A stretch of 64,000 bases of DNA, taken from IMG/VR virus record IMGVR_UViG_3300037189_018318, positions 1 through 64,000 of that record; one strand, given 5' to 3'. Below the pieces are notes generated by a model that made no database searches, was not told where the DNA came from, and was given only the letters and a program-made list of their open reading frames with translations. The DNA is from a virus. Position numbers and translations under genes: made by a program. Shown piece after piece: positions 34,676 to 43,682 of this stretch (the stretch's first letter is position 1; each line of letters begins with the position of its first letter).

Positions 34676-35995
34676 TTACACCTTTTGATCCAAGTTATTT
34701 GCTATAAGAGTTGGGCTCTTTTCATTTCTTTCTTTAGATCCAAAATCTGTAAAATACAAAGCCTCATATTCATCTAAATGATCTTCTAACCAAAGACCTT
34801 CTGTAAATTTACGAGACTTATCTGAGAATTTCATATATCGATCAAAATCTGATGTGAGATATTCTAATTGCTGAATAAGATCTGATCCGTTTTTGAATGA
34901 AAAATCTGCACCCTCATATGTGCAAATATCTTGATAAGCGCCTGGCATACCAAAAGCTCCGGCTTCAATCATTTTAATATTGCTCTTAGATTTATTAAAA
35001 ACATTATCTTGGAGAGGTGCAAATGAAACATTACAGTCTGTGTCATACAATGCTTGAGGTAAATCCGGAAGAGGAGACCATTCTAGGTATTCCATTTCAC
35101 CATTATCAATATAAGGTTTAACAGCAAGAGGGAAACATCCCTTCCAAACAAATTTAAATTTCTTGCGAGCTTTAATAATATCTTGTACTACATGCTCAAA
35201 ATCATCCTTCATTCCAGTTTTATTGACTACATCTATATGTGTGCCAGAACCTGCATAAAGAACGCGAGGACGCTTTTTATTTTTTTCAAAAAGCTCTATA
35301 ATTCGATTTCTATTGTAGTAGCGATCAAGCCAAGATTTAGGCGCATAATTTGGAATAACTGTGATATTTTTATTGCCTGTCTTATCTATATAATAATCTT
35401 TCATATATTGACAAGTGACGGATATTTCATCCATCATACTCATAATATCTAGAATACTAGAGATAATATCTTGACTTACAAAAGCTTCTTTACAACGATT
35501 ATAATCTGGAATATCATCTTTAAAAACTATATCGTCTACTTCATAAATCATGCGAAAACCCATATCCTTTTTAACTCTCGTAAGTTCTCTAATAAACTCT
35601 CTCTGAACTGGAGTTGCTTGTCTTTGCATTCTAATAGCCTTAATGCCTTGATAAAATCTAAGATCCAATACCATGCATGTAAGACCTGAAATACAGGCTT
35701 TCTGATATTGATTTAAATTAAGCTCCGGCCAAATCATTCTCCAAAACCCGCATCCACCATAATCAGCATAATAATTTAGGGCTCTAGGTAAATTACTTTC
35801 TGGCATCTCAACTGGTGGCGGAGATGGCATACTAATGGGATTGGCTGCTACATAAGAAAAATTGGGTGTTCCGTGAGGTAATGCAGGAGCATTGGGTATA
35901 CCTGCACTAAATGCTTTGTATTCATAAACTATACGATTACTAGTATCAATACTATTTGAAGCAGGAGAAGCATTATTCTTAATTTTTAAAGCCAT
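34676..35995 (-). CDS. GT-B glycosyltransferase in the replication region
   Basis: This 439-residue protein begins with a Pro-rich region (residues 20-65). It continues with VKKDMGFRMIYEVDDIVF (residues about 150-168), a hallmark of a phage GT-B family. The C-terminal Rossmann half has RVLYAGSGTH near 245, then YLEWSPLPDLPQALYDTDCN and SKSNIKMIEAGAFGMPGAY, the usual nucleotide-sugar-binding Glu motif. It lies outside both glycan cassettes, between DNA polymerase and QueE. It might modify DNA bases, as T4 glucosyltransferases do, or a virion or host target. This placement next to a deazaguanine gene is suggestive only. Confidence 0.68.
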   Translation of the reverse strand: MALKIKNNASPASNSIDTSNRIVYEYKAFSAGIPNAPALPHGTPNFSYVAANPISMPSPPPVEMPESNLPRALNYYADYGGCGFWRMIWPELNLNQYQKACISGLTCMVLDLRFYQGIKAIRMQRQATPVQREFIRELTRVKKDMGFRMIYEVDDIVFKDDIPDYNRCKEAFVSQDIISSILDIMSMMDEISVTCQYMKDYYIDKTGNKNITVIPNYAPKSWLDRYYNRNRIIELFEKNKKRPRVLYAGSGTHIDVVNKTGMKDDFEHVVQDIIKARKKFKFVWKGCFPLAVKPYIDNGEMEYLEWSPLPDLPQALYDTDCNVSFAPLQDNVFNKSKSNIKMIEAGAFGMPGAYQDICTYEGADFSFKNGSDLIQQLEYLTSDFDRYMKFSDKSRKFTEGLWLEDHLDEYEALYFTDFGSKERNEKSPTLIANNLDQKV

Positions 35996-36030
35996 ATAGT
36001 TAAATTTATCTATCTACTATCTAAAATCAA

Positions 36031-36789
36031 CTAGACTTTAAGGGCTTTATCCCAAACAAGAAGGTGTAATCTAGGACTAAAATTTACATGCATTGCTTTA
36101 GCATACTCTGCAACAACTGGAGCCTTTTCTATATGCTCTTCTCTAGAACCACAGCAAGGCATAAACCAAATACGGTCTCTAATTGCATTAATATGATGCT
36201 TATCGTCAACATACTTTTCCCAAATTTCATTAATATCTTCTGATTTGTTAATAACAAATTTAAACCCTGATCCATTTCTTGCATGCCATTTAAGAACCTC
36301 TGGCTTGTAGGTTTTATCTTCTGGATCCCCGTTTGATCGGAGTTTAGGTGACGTTGTAAAAGTGGCATTAAAAGCATCTTTCCAAACTGGATCTGGCATT
36401 AAAGTAGCATTGGTTTCAAAATCAATACGCGGAACAATTTTATATTTCTCTATAAATGCTTGAATGAATTTAATTAATTGCTTCTGTTGAATAAGCGGTT
36501 CACCGCCTGTAAGCTTAAGAATAGCATTATGTGCTAAATGATTGATATAACCATTATCTTCCATAAGTTGAAAGATTTCAGCAAATGTCATTTTATTCTT
36601 AACTGTCCAAGAAATAAATGAATCACATCCATTAGGAGAATCTTCTGAAGCAAATCCAATACACGTCAAATTACACATTGACATGCGCATAAACACTGAA
36701 GGTTGTCCTACAAATTCACCTTCACCTTCAATAGTATAAAAAACTTTATCATCCGACAAAAATAATGTCTCTGTATTAATATCAATCAT
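36031..36789 (-). CDS. queE: 7-carboxy-7-deazaguanine synthase (QueE)
   Basis: This 252-residue radical SAM enzyme makes the 7-deazaguanine ring from carboxytetrahydropterin. The QueE entry motif TIEGEGEFVGQPSVFMR is at residues 19-35. The iron-sulfur cysteines are at 39, 43 and 55; the usual QueE spacing is CX14CX2C, so the middle Cys is displaced here. LTGGEPLIQ lies near residues 93-101. Further elements are FETNAT near 125 and TTSPKLRSNG near 147. It sits apart from FolE2 and QueD-like but on the same strand. Confidence 0.88.
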   Translation of the reverse strand: MIDINTETLFLSDDKVFYTIEGEGEFVGQPSVFMRMSMCNLTCIGFASEDSPNGCDSFISWTVKNKMTFAEIFQLMEDNGYINHLAHNAILKLTGGEPLIQQKQLIKFIQAFIEKYKIVPRIDFETNATLMPDPVWKDAFNATFTTSPKLRSNGDPEDKTYKPEVLKWHARNGSGFKFVINKSEDINEIWEKYVDDKHHINAIRDRIWFMPCCGSREEHIEKAPVVAEYAKAMHVNFSPRLHLLVWDKALKV

Positions 36790-36819
36790 ATGATCATATT
36801 ATATTAAAAAGAATTTTAA

Positions 36820-38646
36820 TCAACTCTCCTTTATTTGAGTTTTACCGTTATGCTTCTCTAGGGTAATAATATTGCTTACACCGGCTCCAGATATGTGGGT
36901 CTTATTATGTGAGATAATATAGACCGATTCGTTATAATCTGCAACCCTTGTGTTTAAAATCTCCATTATCTTATTGGCCCCTCTTTCATCAATAGCTGAA
37001 TCAAATAATTCATCGTACATACTAAGAGAAAAAGAAGAACCTGTTTGAGTTCTTAATAAATCTTGAAACATAAACAGCACAGCTAAATCTATTCTCTTTC
37101 TTTCTCCTCCACTAAAGTTAAAATATGAACATTCTTTACCTTGATCATTATGAATAATTTCTTCAAACATTTCATTGAATTCACATTTACAGGGCGCTTC
37201 CAAGGCATTCAAATAGTAATTAAGTCTAGCATTTAAGACGCCTAACATTTTTTTGATAATATAAGTCTTAACACCTTCTTCGGAAACAATATATTTTGCA
37301 TTTTCAAGAATGTTTAATTTCTTTTGCAATTCTTGAATTGTCTTTTCTGTCTCAATAATTTCTATTTCAATATTATCTATAAGCTCTAATACCCCATCTT
37401 TTTCATTTCTTAATTCATTAATTTCTTCTTCGATTTCTCTATTTCGTTCTTGTAATTGATTCAATTCTTGAGAAGCCAATTCTAAGGATGATTTTTCTGT
37501 ATTAAGATTTTTAATAGACAGTCTGGTGGAAGTAATAGCATTGTTTATTAACTTTTCTTTAGAAATTAATTTTTGTAAATTGGATTTTACAGGTTGTTTA
37601 CTATCTTCAAGAGGAGATATTTGATCATCTATTTCTTTAATACATTTATCTAAATCCAGGCTTTCATCATATTTCCTTTTGCATGTAGGGCATGCTGCAC
37701 CTTTTTTTAAATCTCCTTTTTGTTTTTCTAATTGCTTGATTTCATAATCAATTTGTAATAAAACCCCATTTTCACCGGAAATTTTATCTTTAATTTTAGT
37801 ATGCCCCTCTTCTAAATCATTTAAATCTTTTTCTTTAGACTCAATGCTTAGTTTTAAGCTGTCTATTTTAGACGTTACAGAGCTATTATTAGATACTCTA
37901 TCAATTTTTTCTTGATTGTTCTTAATTTTATCTTTTAAATTAAGAATTTTATTGTTGCGATTTTCTGTATTTTTATTAACTTGGTTTTTATACAATGTTA
38001 AATTTTTTTGTTGATCAATAAATTTACTAGCTACAATATCATTTTCTTTTTTAGTATCGTTATAATCAGCTCTAACTTTAAGTAATATTTCACCAAAAAT
38101 GCCTAAATTTAAAATACCTTCTACAAATTTTCTTTTATCTATTTTTTTCTGACCCATAAAGGGTGTGGTGTTATTAGCTGTCATGATAACAGCGTTTTGA
38201 AAAACTTCTTCGTTGGCACCTATTAATTCTTTAATATAATCATCTGTCTTAGGCATAGAAGACAAAGAAATATCTTCTACTCGATCTTCTACTCGATCTT
38301 CTAAATGAACTTCTAATTTAACAGAAGAAGGTTCTAGTGTTCTGGTAATAGTATATTGTGTATTTTGTATTCCATCATTAATATCAAAATTTAATATTAC
38401 TTCACATCCTTTTTTAACTTGATTGTGAATAATCCTATCTTTTTTAATATCCCTCATGGTGCTACCAAATAAACACCAGAATAAAGATTCTACTAACGTA
38501 CTCTTTCCTACACCATTGCGTCCACCCTTATCCCTGTTTTCTCCTGTGATAAGATTAATACCAGATTTAAAATTTAAAGAAACTTTATTTTCTCCAATAG
38601 AAAGAAAATTTTTAATTTGTATTTTCTTAAAAATAATTCTTTTCAT
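36820..38646 (-). CDS. recombination nuclease subunit gp46 (Rad50-like)
   Basis: This 608-residue SMC-like ATPase partners gp47 to process DNA ends in recombination. The N-terminus has a P-loop GRNGVGKST at residues 42-50, with the usual Rad50 start (IKNFLSIGENKVSLNF). Long coiled coils flank a zinc hook CPTC at residues 319-322. The C-terminus has FNFSGGERKRIDLAVLF and MYDELFDSAID, the signature and Walker B motifs. A 12-base unit is duplicated in tandem at residues 116-125 (EDRVEDRVED). Its T4 partner gene usually stands next to it, but here gp47 lies 12 kb away. Confidence 0.93.
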   Translation of the reverse strand: MKRIIFKKIQIKNFLSIGENKVSLNFKSGINLITGENRDKGGRNGVGKSTLVESLFWCLFGSTMRDIKKDRIIHNQVKKGCEVILNFDINDGIQNTQYTITRTLEPSSVKLEVHLEDRVEDRVEDISLSSMPKTDDYIKELIGANEEVFQNAVIMTANNTTPFMGQKKIDKRKFVEGILNLGIFGEILLKVRADYNDTKKENDIVASKFIDQQKNLTLYKNQVNKNTENRNNKILNLKDKIKNNQEKIDRVSNNSSVTSKIDSLKLSIESKEKDLNDLEEGHTKIKDKISGENGVLLQIDYEIKQLEKQKGDLKKGAACPTCKRKYDESLDLDKCIKEIDDQISPLEDSKQPVKSNLQKLISKEKLINNAITSTRLSIKNLNTEKSSLELASQELNQLQERNREIEEEINELRNEKDGVLELIDNIEIEIIETEKTIQELQKKLNILENAKYIVSEEGVKTYIIKKMLGVLNARLNYYLNALEAPCKCEFNEMFEEIIHNDQGKECSYFNFSGGERKRIDLAVLFMFQDLLRTQTGSSFSLSMYDELFDSAIDERGANKIMEILNTRVADYNESVYIISHNKTHISGAGVSNIITLEKHNGKTQIKES

Positions 38647-38692
38647 TGTTTATAGATTATAAAGTATTTTTATAATTTATCAACTATGGAAA

Positions 38693-39220
38693 TTAATTAT
38701 TAATGATTAAAAAACTTGTGCAAATATCTTCTGTTGTAGTATTTAAAGTTAAATTATTGTTTGATACAAATTCATCTACTGCTCTCATAACAGCAGTAAA
38801 CATATTACAATAATCATGACCTGCTATTATACCGTTTTTTTTAACCTTTGTTTTTGCTAAATTTAAATCTATTTTACAGCCTTCGTAAGAATGATCACCG
38901 TCTATATAAATAAAATCTAGATAATTATCTGGTAAAGAATTTAAAAAAATTTCGCTTTTTCCTTTAAAAAAAGATATTCGGTTTTCTTCTTTGTATTTTT
39001 CTGTTAAAATTTTATAAGCATCTTCAAGAATGATATGCTTCATATTGCCCCCGTTTTTGTCTCCCGAACACATTGGACCTTCAAATAAATCAACAAGATA
39101 TAATTTTTTTGGATCTGTTGTGGAATATATAATTTCACTAAATGCTCCTTCAAATACTCCTATTTCTGCTCCAATGCCATTTTTTGGTATTAATGTTAAT
39201 AATTCTTCTCTAGTTTTCAT
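38693..39220 (-). CDS. class I SAM methyltransferase (Methyltransf_24-like)
   Basis: This 175-residue protein opens KNGIGAEIGVFEGAFSEII, the glycine-rich SAM-binding loop. LYLVDLFEGP supplies the acidic residue for SAM. DFIYIDGDHSYEGCKIDL gives the IDGDHSYxG motif typical of Methyltransf_24 proteins, which often act on sugars. It is short but complete and stands at the end of the cassette between gp46 and the glycosyltransferases. Its start ATG overlaps the preceding gene's stop. Confidence 0.75.
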   Translation of the reverse strand: MKTREELLTLIPKNGIGAEIGVFEGAFSEIIYSTTDPKKLYLVDLFEGPMCSGDKNGGNMKHIILEDAYKILTEKYKEENRISFFKGKSEIFLNSLPDNYLDFIYIDGDHSYEGCKIDLNLAKTKVKKNGIIAGHDYCNMFTAVMRAVDEFVSNNNLTLNTTTEDICTSFLIINN

Positions 39221-39936
39221 AATTCAGATATAATGCTATTTATATAATTTAAATCTTTTCCAGTATAACAAGCACCTAAAAAATGTATTATACTAGAATC
39301 TTTAATTGAAATTTTATTTATACTATCCCACGCACCTCCTATATTTTTTAAATAAACAAAATCTGAAAGTGTTGGTTGTATTAAATTTAAAGACGAGAAA
39401 AATTCATTAAAAATTGGTTGATCACATACAGCTTTATTTTTTACTGAATTTATGTATTCTAATAAAATATTAAAACTATTTAAATTAATTTTATTAAATC
39501 CAAAAGTACCTGCATTAAAACCTTTAATAGAAAGATCGTAATTTGTATCACTAAATTTAAAATAGCCAATATTAGTATTAAGGCAGTCTACTTCTTTAAC
39601 TCCGTGTATAATATTTTTTTGATTTTCTATACACTCAAAAACAGATTCGAGGGATTTAACTGGTATAGCATCTACATCTAAATAAAGAAAATTTTCATAA
39701 TTAGATGCTAAATTTAATTTATTTATAATAAATTTAGCTGTATATTTAAAATCAAAATTATCAACTTCTATAATATGTGTTGGTTTTAAATCATTTTCTA
39801 AAAACTGAAACCCTTTAGGTACAATACAACATGTATCAATATCTTTGTTATTATTTTTATTAAAACATTTTAAATTTATTTGAAGAATATCTTTATATGC
39901 ATTATCACATATATAGTAAATTAAATTTTTTTTCAT
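39217..39936 (-). CDS. GT-A glycosyltransferase (GT8-like)
   Basis: This 239-residue protein has an N-terminal strand (NLIYYICDNAYKDILQI), then the acidic motif NFLYLDVDAIPV near residue 94, a metal-binding DxD. It continues with IKGFNAGTFGFNKINL, as in GT8-type enzymes, and an aromatic and Gly-rich acceptor segment. The end reads IIHFLGACYTGK, like the His-containing GT8 ending. The substrate sugar cannot be read. It overlaps its neighbours by a few bases, so it is part of a tight cassette. Confidence 0.68.
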   Translation of the reverse strand: MKKNLIYYICDNAYKDILQINLKCFNKNNNKDIDTCCIVPKGFQFLENDLKPTHIIEVDNFDFKYTAKFIINKLNLASNYENFLYLDVDAIPVKSLESVFECIENQKNIIHGVKEVDCLNTNIGYFKFSDTNYDLSIKGFNAGTFGFNKINLNSFNILLEYINSVKNKAVCDQPIFNEFFSSLNLIQPTLSDFVYLKNIGGAWDSINKISIKDSSIIHFLGACYTGKDLNYINSIISEL

Positions 39937-40799
39937 AAAGCATTAAATCTAGCATTAATTTTTTTTTCTAAAACATAAAATTTAGACCCTTCTTCTATTT
40001 CATCATCCCATCGATTGTGCCAATGCCATGCGAATGCACCATCAAATAATTCTACAGATTCTTGTTTTTTAAATGGATTTAAATTTGTTCTTTCAAATCC
40101 CCATTCAGAATCAAACCAAATTCCGGGCAATACAGTTAAGTCGTTTTCAGAAACTTTACTATATAGATGATTTCCCCATATGTTTGTATTTTTATTTTTA
40201 GGAGAAGTAAGAAGGTTTTGTAATAATTCAATAGATAATGAAGATTCTTTATCTAATTTCATTATAGCACCATTCATTGTTATTGAAGGCTCGTCTGAAT
40301 TGAATCCAGAAGTACCCCATTGATATAAAAATTCTAAATCAGATAAAGGAGATAGATTTCTCAAAACTAATACATCCATATCTATATAAAATCCACCATA
40401 TTTATATAATACTAAAAGTCTGAACAAATCTCCTTCAAGATAACAAAGATCATCTTGTATTTCTTGAATGTTTATTTTACCTTCTAGTAAAGTATTTTTG
40501 GTTTCTTCTAACAAATCCCATATTTTAAAATTTACATATGAAGAAACTTCTTTAAAATATTCGTTTTCTCTTAAATCTACATTAGACCAAAGATTTATTT
40601 CTACATCTCTATGATTTACTATTATAGATTTTAAAACAGCAAGCTGTTTTCTTCCAAAATCTTTTGGTACTCTCCAAAAACAGTGAAAAACCATCGGAAT
40701 TTCTTTTTCCTTTAAAGTTTTAGCATGTGCTAAAGATTTTAAATAGGAATTTCTGTCTGGTCTATAAAGATCTAAATTATTATTTAATATTTTAATCAT
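39933..40799 (-). CDS. glycosyltransferase, DXD sugar-binding family (GT32-like)
   Basis: This 288-residue protein opens with IPMVFHCFWRVPKDFGRKQL, like the IPK-x-IHQ-W entry of GT32 proteins. It contains VEINLWSNVDL and the strong motif DLFRLLVLYKYGGFYIDMDV near residue 130-150, in which DMD binds the nucleotide-sugar metal. Later segments with FNSDEPSITMNGAIM and FAWHWHNRW are typical acceptor-side features. Polysaccharide or toxin-like glucosylation families share this fold. It overlaps the next gene by 8 bases. Confidence 0.78.
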   Translation of the reverse strand: MIKILNNNLDLYRPDRNSYLKSLAHAKTLKEKEIPMVFHCFWRVPKDFGRKQLAVLKSIIVNHRDVEINLWSNVDLRENEYFKEVSSYVNFKIWDLLEETKNTLLEGKINIQEIQDDLCYLEGDLFRLLVLYKYGGFYIDMDVLVLRNLSPLSDLEFLYQWGTSGFNSDEPSITMNGAIMKLDKESSLSIELLQNLLTSPKNKNTNIWGNHLYSKVSENDLTVLPGIWFDSEWGFERTNLNPFKKQESVELFDGAFAWHWHNRWDDEIEEGSKFYVLEKKINARFNAL

Positions 40800-41445
40800 T
40801 TAATGCTTCGTTTTTAAAAACCATTAAAGTGTTTTTAACATGCGAACCGTTTGGTAAAAACGGATCTAAAACATTTTCAAACTTACCAACCTCTCCATGT
40901 TCATTCTCAAATCTATTATTTCTATAAGCAAAAATAGGTAATAAACTTCTTAAATTTAAAGATAAACTCTCTTCATAGGAAAAATTACTTTTCTTAAACT
41001 TATCGATCCAAAAATCAGCTACTTGGCAATTTACATGATGAAATCCGGGTTGCCCGGGTAATGCATGTGTCATTGCTACTAATTTACAACCTTCAAAGGT
41101 TTTCATAAAATTAGCACTATATTGTTCTTCTACATGTTCAACAAATTCACAACACCAAGCTAGATCATATGTTTTTTCTAAAATATAAGGAGCTTCCGTA
41201 TAATCATGAATTTTAATGTGAGATTTTACAGGAGAACTTTCTATAGCATCAATAAAACCTTCTATACCTATACCTTCAATATTTTTATCTATAAAATATT
41301 TTAAAGAATGTCCCGCACCACAACCAACATCTACCATGCTTTTGATTTTAAACTTTTCTATTAAAGCATCCCAAACTTGTGGAGCCCATGTTCCGATATC
41401 ATTTGATATTATACATCCTCCTAAATGTGATTTTTCTGTACTCAT
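40792..41445 (-). CDS. class I SAM methyltransferase
   Basis: This 217-residue protein carries motif I VDVGCGAGHSLKYF near residues 38-51, with the post-motif acidic residue in IGIEGF. It also has YDLAWCCEFVEHVEEQY, the motif common to Methyltransf_11 and sugar or lipid methyltransferases, and HALPGQPGFHHVNCQV. It overlaps both neighbours by a few bases. A role in capping or decorating a glycan fits its surroundings. Confidence 0.8.
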   Translation of the reverse strand: MSTEKSHLGGCIISNDIGTWAPQVWDALIEKFKIKSMVDVGCGAGHSLKYFIDKNIEGIGIEGFIDAIESSPVKSHIKIHDYTEAPYILEKTYDLAWCCEFVEHVEEQYSANFMKTFEGCKLVAMTHALPGQPGFHHVNCQVADFWIDKFKKSNFSYEESLSLNLRSLLPIFAYRNNRFENEHGEVGKFENVLDPFLPNGSHVKNTLMVFKNEALND

Positions 41446-42221
41446 TGGTTATTTGTTTTTTCTAATATAAAATTTCTATATGTTATTGGCTTTCCGTCGA
41501 GTTGATGTCCACTATTACCTTGCCTTTCATTAACAAATGGTTTAAATTTATTATTAATAAATTCTATTTGTTTATCTGTATCTAAAGAATAGATAGGCTC
41601 AAAATCTGCATTATAAAAGAATATACTAGGTCTTTCGGGTCTATTAAGATAACCATCATTATAAACATCAATTAGATTTTCCGTTTGCTGCCCCGGAATT
41701 AAAATAACATTATTAAAATCTAATACTTTTATTTTATAATTATATTTTTTAAGTATATCTTCTAGCATTCCTAGTGAATATCCGAAATAATGACTACCAT
41801 CCCAGAAATAATCTTCATCATATTTTACTGAAAATTTAATATTGGCTGGAATCTTTTCGTTTATTTCACTTACTATTACTGAAGGTTTATATTCACTTAA
41901 TATTTTATCTAAAACAAAAAAATCATATCCATCTATATCTAAAGTTAGATAAAACCCGTCTGGAACATTATTTTCTCTTAAAATTTTTAAAATATTTTCG
42001 GGATTTACTTTTGTATTTAAAACTTTAACTTTAGTATTTTTTAACTTTTCTTCTTGTATAGGAAATTTTGCAGGGTCGCATTCAAACATTAAACCTTCCC
42101 ACCCATTACGAAATAGTAATTCAGATTCTGAAGCTTCTGTATAACATGAAGCGCCTATATCAACAAAGTACTTTACAGGAAGAGTTAAAACACTATCTTT
42201 AATTTTATCAATGGTTGTCAT
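41442..42221 (-). CDS. FkbM-family methyltransferase
   Basis: This 259-residue protein has the FkbM-type start YFVDIGASCYTEASESELL. WEGLMFECDPAKFPIQEEKL follows, which is the usual W-x-G-x-x-x-E segment, and YLTLDIDGYDFFVLDKIL gives the FkbM DIDGxE/D motif. FkbM enzymes methylate sugar hydroxyls. It belongs to the gp46-gp47 cassette, with four-base overlaps on its downstream side. Acceptor cannot be told from sequence. Confidence 0.8.
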   Translation of the reverse strand: MTTIDKIKDSVLTLPVKYFVDIGASCYTEASESELLFRNGWEGLMFECDPAKFPIQEEKLKNTKVKVLNTKVNPENILKILRENNVPDGFYLTLDIDGYDFFVLDKILSEYKPSVIVSEINEKIPANIKFSVKYDEDYFWDGSHYFGYSLGMLEDILKKYNYKIKVLDFNNVILIPGQQTENLIDVYNDGYLNRPERPSIFFYNADFEPIYSLDTDKQIEFINNKFKPFVNERQGNSGHQLDGKPITYRNFILEKTNNQ

Positions 42222-43011
42222 AATTTTTATTTTTAATAAAGTCCGTCCAATAACTTATTTTAAGTTTTTCAAAATTCCACTCTTTTTGAATAATTTCTGT
42301 ATATTTTTCTTCCAAAAAATTTTTTTCTATTTGATTCCAATTTGTTATGAATAAAATTGGTAAATCGGTAAAAAGATGATGAGCATTTTCATACCTTACG
42401 ATAGGAATACTACCCATATAAAGTGTTTCCCATAGTCGGTGTGTATCAATACCATTTCCCTTTGGACAAAACACAAATTTTGATTTTTTTATATCCTTTA
42501 AATATTTTTTTCTACCTTCTAAAGAACAGTCCACCGTTCCTTTATTTACCCACGATTCGTTTGAGAATTTTTCAAAAATTAAATTTCTTTCGGAATGATT
42601 TGTTGATGTATTAATGTTTAAATAAGATAACTCAATTTTCTGTAAACTACTATCATTAAAAACATCAAACATAATATTTGTATTTCCATAAATCGGATGA
42701 AGATTGGATTCGTTAGAATTATTGGTTATACCAAGTGGTATTCCAAAACAATTATCTTCTTTATTATCTTTATTTATACAAAAAATTTTTTTAAATTTTT
42801 TTGCTATATTAGTAGTTATGGGATAATCTGAATGCCCAACTACACAAATATTATCTACTCTAGTAGGATGAATACTACCTCTCCAATCAAAAACTCCAGT
42901 ATAAAAATAATCAGTTTTTATATAACATATATTATTTTCTAAACAAAATTTTAAATATTTATCTGTTGTAATAATATCAGATTCATCATATGTAAAATTT
43001 TCTATTTTCAT
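42208..43011 (-). CDS. exostosin-like (GT47/GT10-type) glycosyltransferase
   Basis: The product is 267 residues from the ATG at 43011, which overlaps the upstream stop as ATGA. Its C-terminal half reads KSKFVFCPKGNGIDTHRLWE, followed by YMGSIPIVRYENAHHLFTDL. This is the typical donor-binding end of exostosin-type glycosyltransferases (S-P-x-G-x-G-x-x-x-R-x-W-E-A). The N-terminal half is less conserved. It is probably a GT-B enzyme; the sugar is unknown. Confidence 0.7.
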   Translation of the reverse strand: MKIENFTYDESDIITTDKYLKFCLENNICYIKTDYFYTGVFDWRGSIHPTRVDNICVVGHSDYPITTNIAKKFKKIFCINKDNKEDNCFGIPLGITNNSNESNLHPIYGNTNIMFDVFNDSSLQKIELSYLNINTSTNHSERNLIFEKFSNESWVNKGTVDCSLEGRKKYLKDIKKSKFVFCPKGNGIDTHRLWETLYMGSIPIVRYENAHHLFTDLPILFITNWNQIEKNFLEEKYTEIIQKEWNFEKLKISYWTDFIKNKNYDNH

Positions 43012-43682
43012 ACTAATATCCAATTTAATTTAATTTTATGATTAGAATCAGGTCTTGCGGGTATATTATGATAATATACTTTTATATCTATATCTAGGCT
43101 ATCTACAAAATCTTTGAAAGAAGAAGAAATACAATGAATTTCTTTTGCATTTTCTATTAATTTTCTATAATCAAACATTATATTTGTATGTTTTTCTACA
43201 AAAATTTTTTTTATTTTATCATCTATTAATTTGTATTTGATTCTATCGATACCGTCACTCCCTTTATTATGTATTAATACATAATCTTCTTTATTAGGAT
43301 TTAATTTATTAAAAAGATCTTCTTCAGATTCTTTGTTTCTTTTTATATAGAAAGATTCCCATCTTTTATTAAAATCTATACCAGCTTCTATATAAAAAAG
43401 TTGATCCCATGTTATATTTTCTGGAGGAGACTTAAATCCAACTTTAATACATGGGATATTATTGTTTATAATAATTTGATCAGCTTGCGAATCATCATTA
43501 ACAATAAAAAAAGATAAATTTTTAACATCTTCATACATAAACTTTACTGATGGTAAATTATGTTTTTTAACAATTAATTTGTAGAATTCAAATTGATTTT
43601 TTTTTATAATTTCACGAACTAGTCCATTACATATTATATGATCTCCTAATCCCAAATGGTGATATATAATAAGTTCTTTCAT
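43008..43682 (-). CDS. GT9/heptosyltransferase-like protein
   Basis: This 224-residue protein begins MKELIIYHHLGLGDHIICNG, the start pattern (HxGLGD) of GT9 or ADP-heptose transferase-like enzymes. The second half has DYVLIHNKGSDGIDRIKY and a terminal segment AKEIHCISSSFKDFVDSL, like the donor-binding GT-B half. It is short for a GT9 enzyme and perhaps truncated in the middle, but the frame is intact. The gene overlaps the epimerase gene by 4 bases. Confidence 0.58.
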   Translation of the reverse strand: MKELIIYHHLGLGDHIICNGLVREIIKKNQFEFYKLIVKKHNLPSVKFMYEDVKNLSFFIVNDDSQADQIIINNNIPCIKVGFKSPPENITWDQLFYIEAGIDFNKRWESFYIKRNKESEEDLFNKLNPNKEDYVLIHNKGSDGIDRIKYKLIDDKIKKIFVEKHTNIMFDYRKLIENAKEIHCISSSFKDFVDSLDIDIKVYYHNIPARPDSNHKIKLNWILV

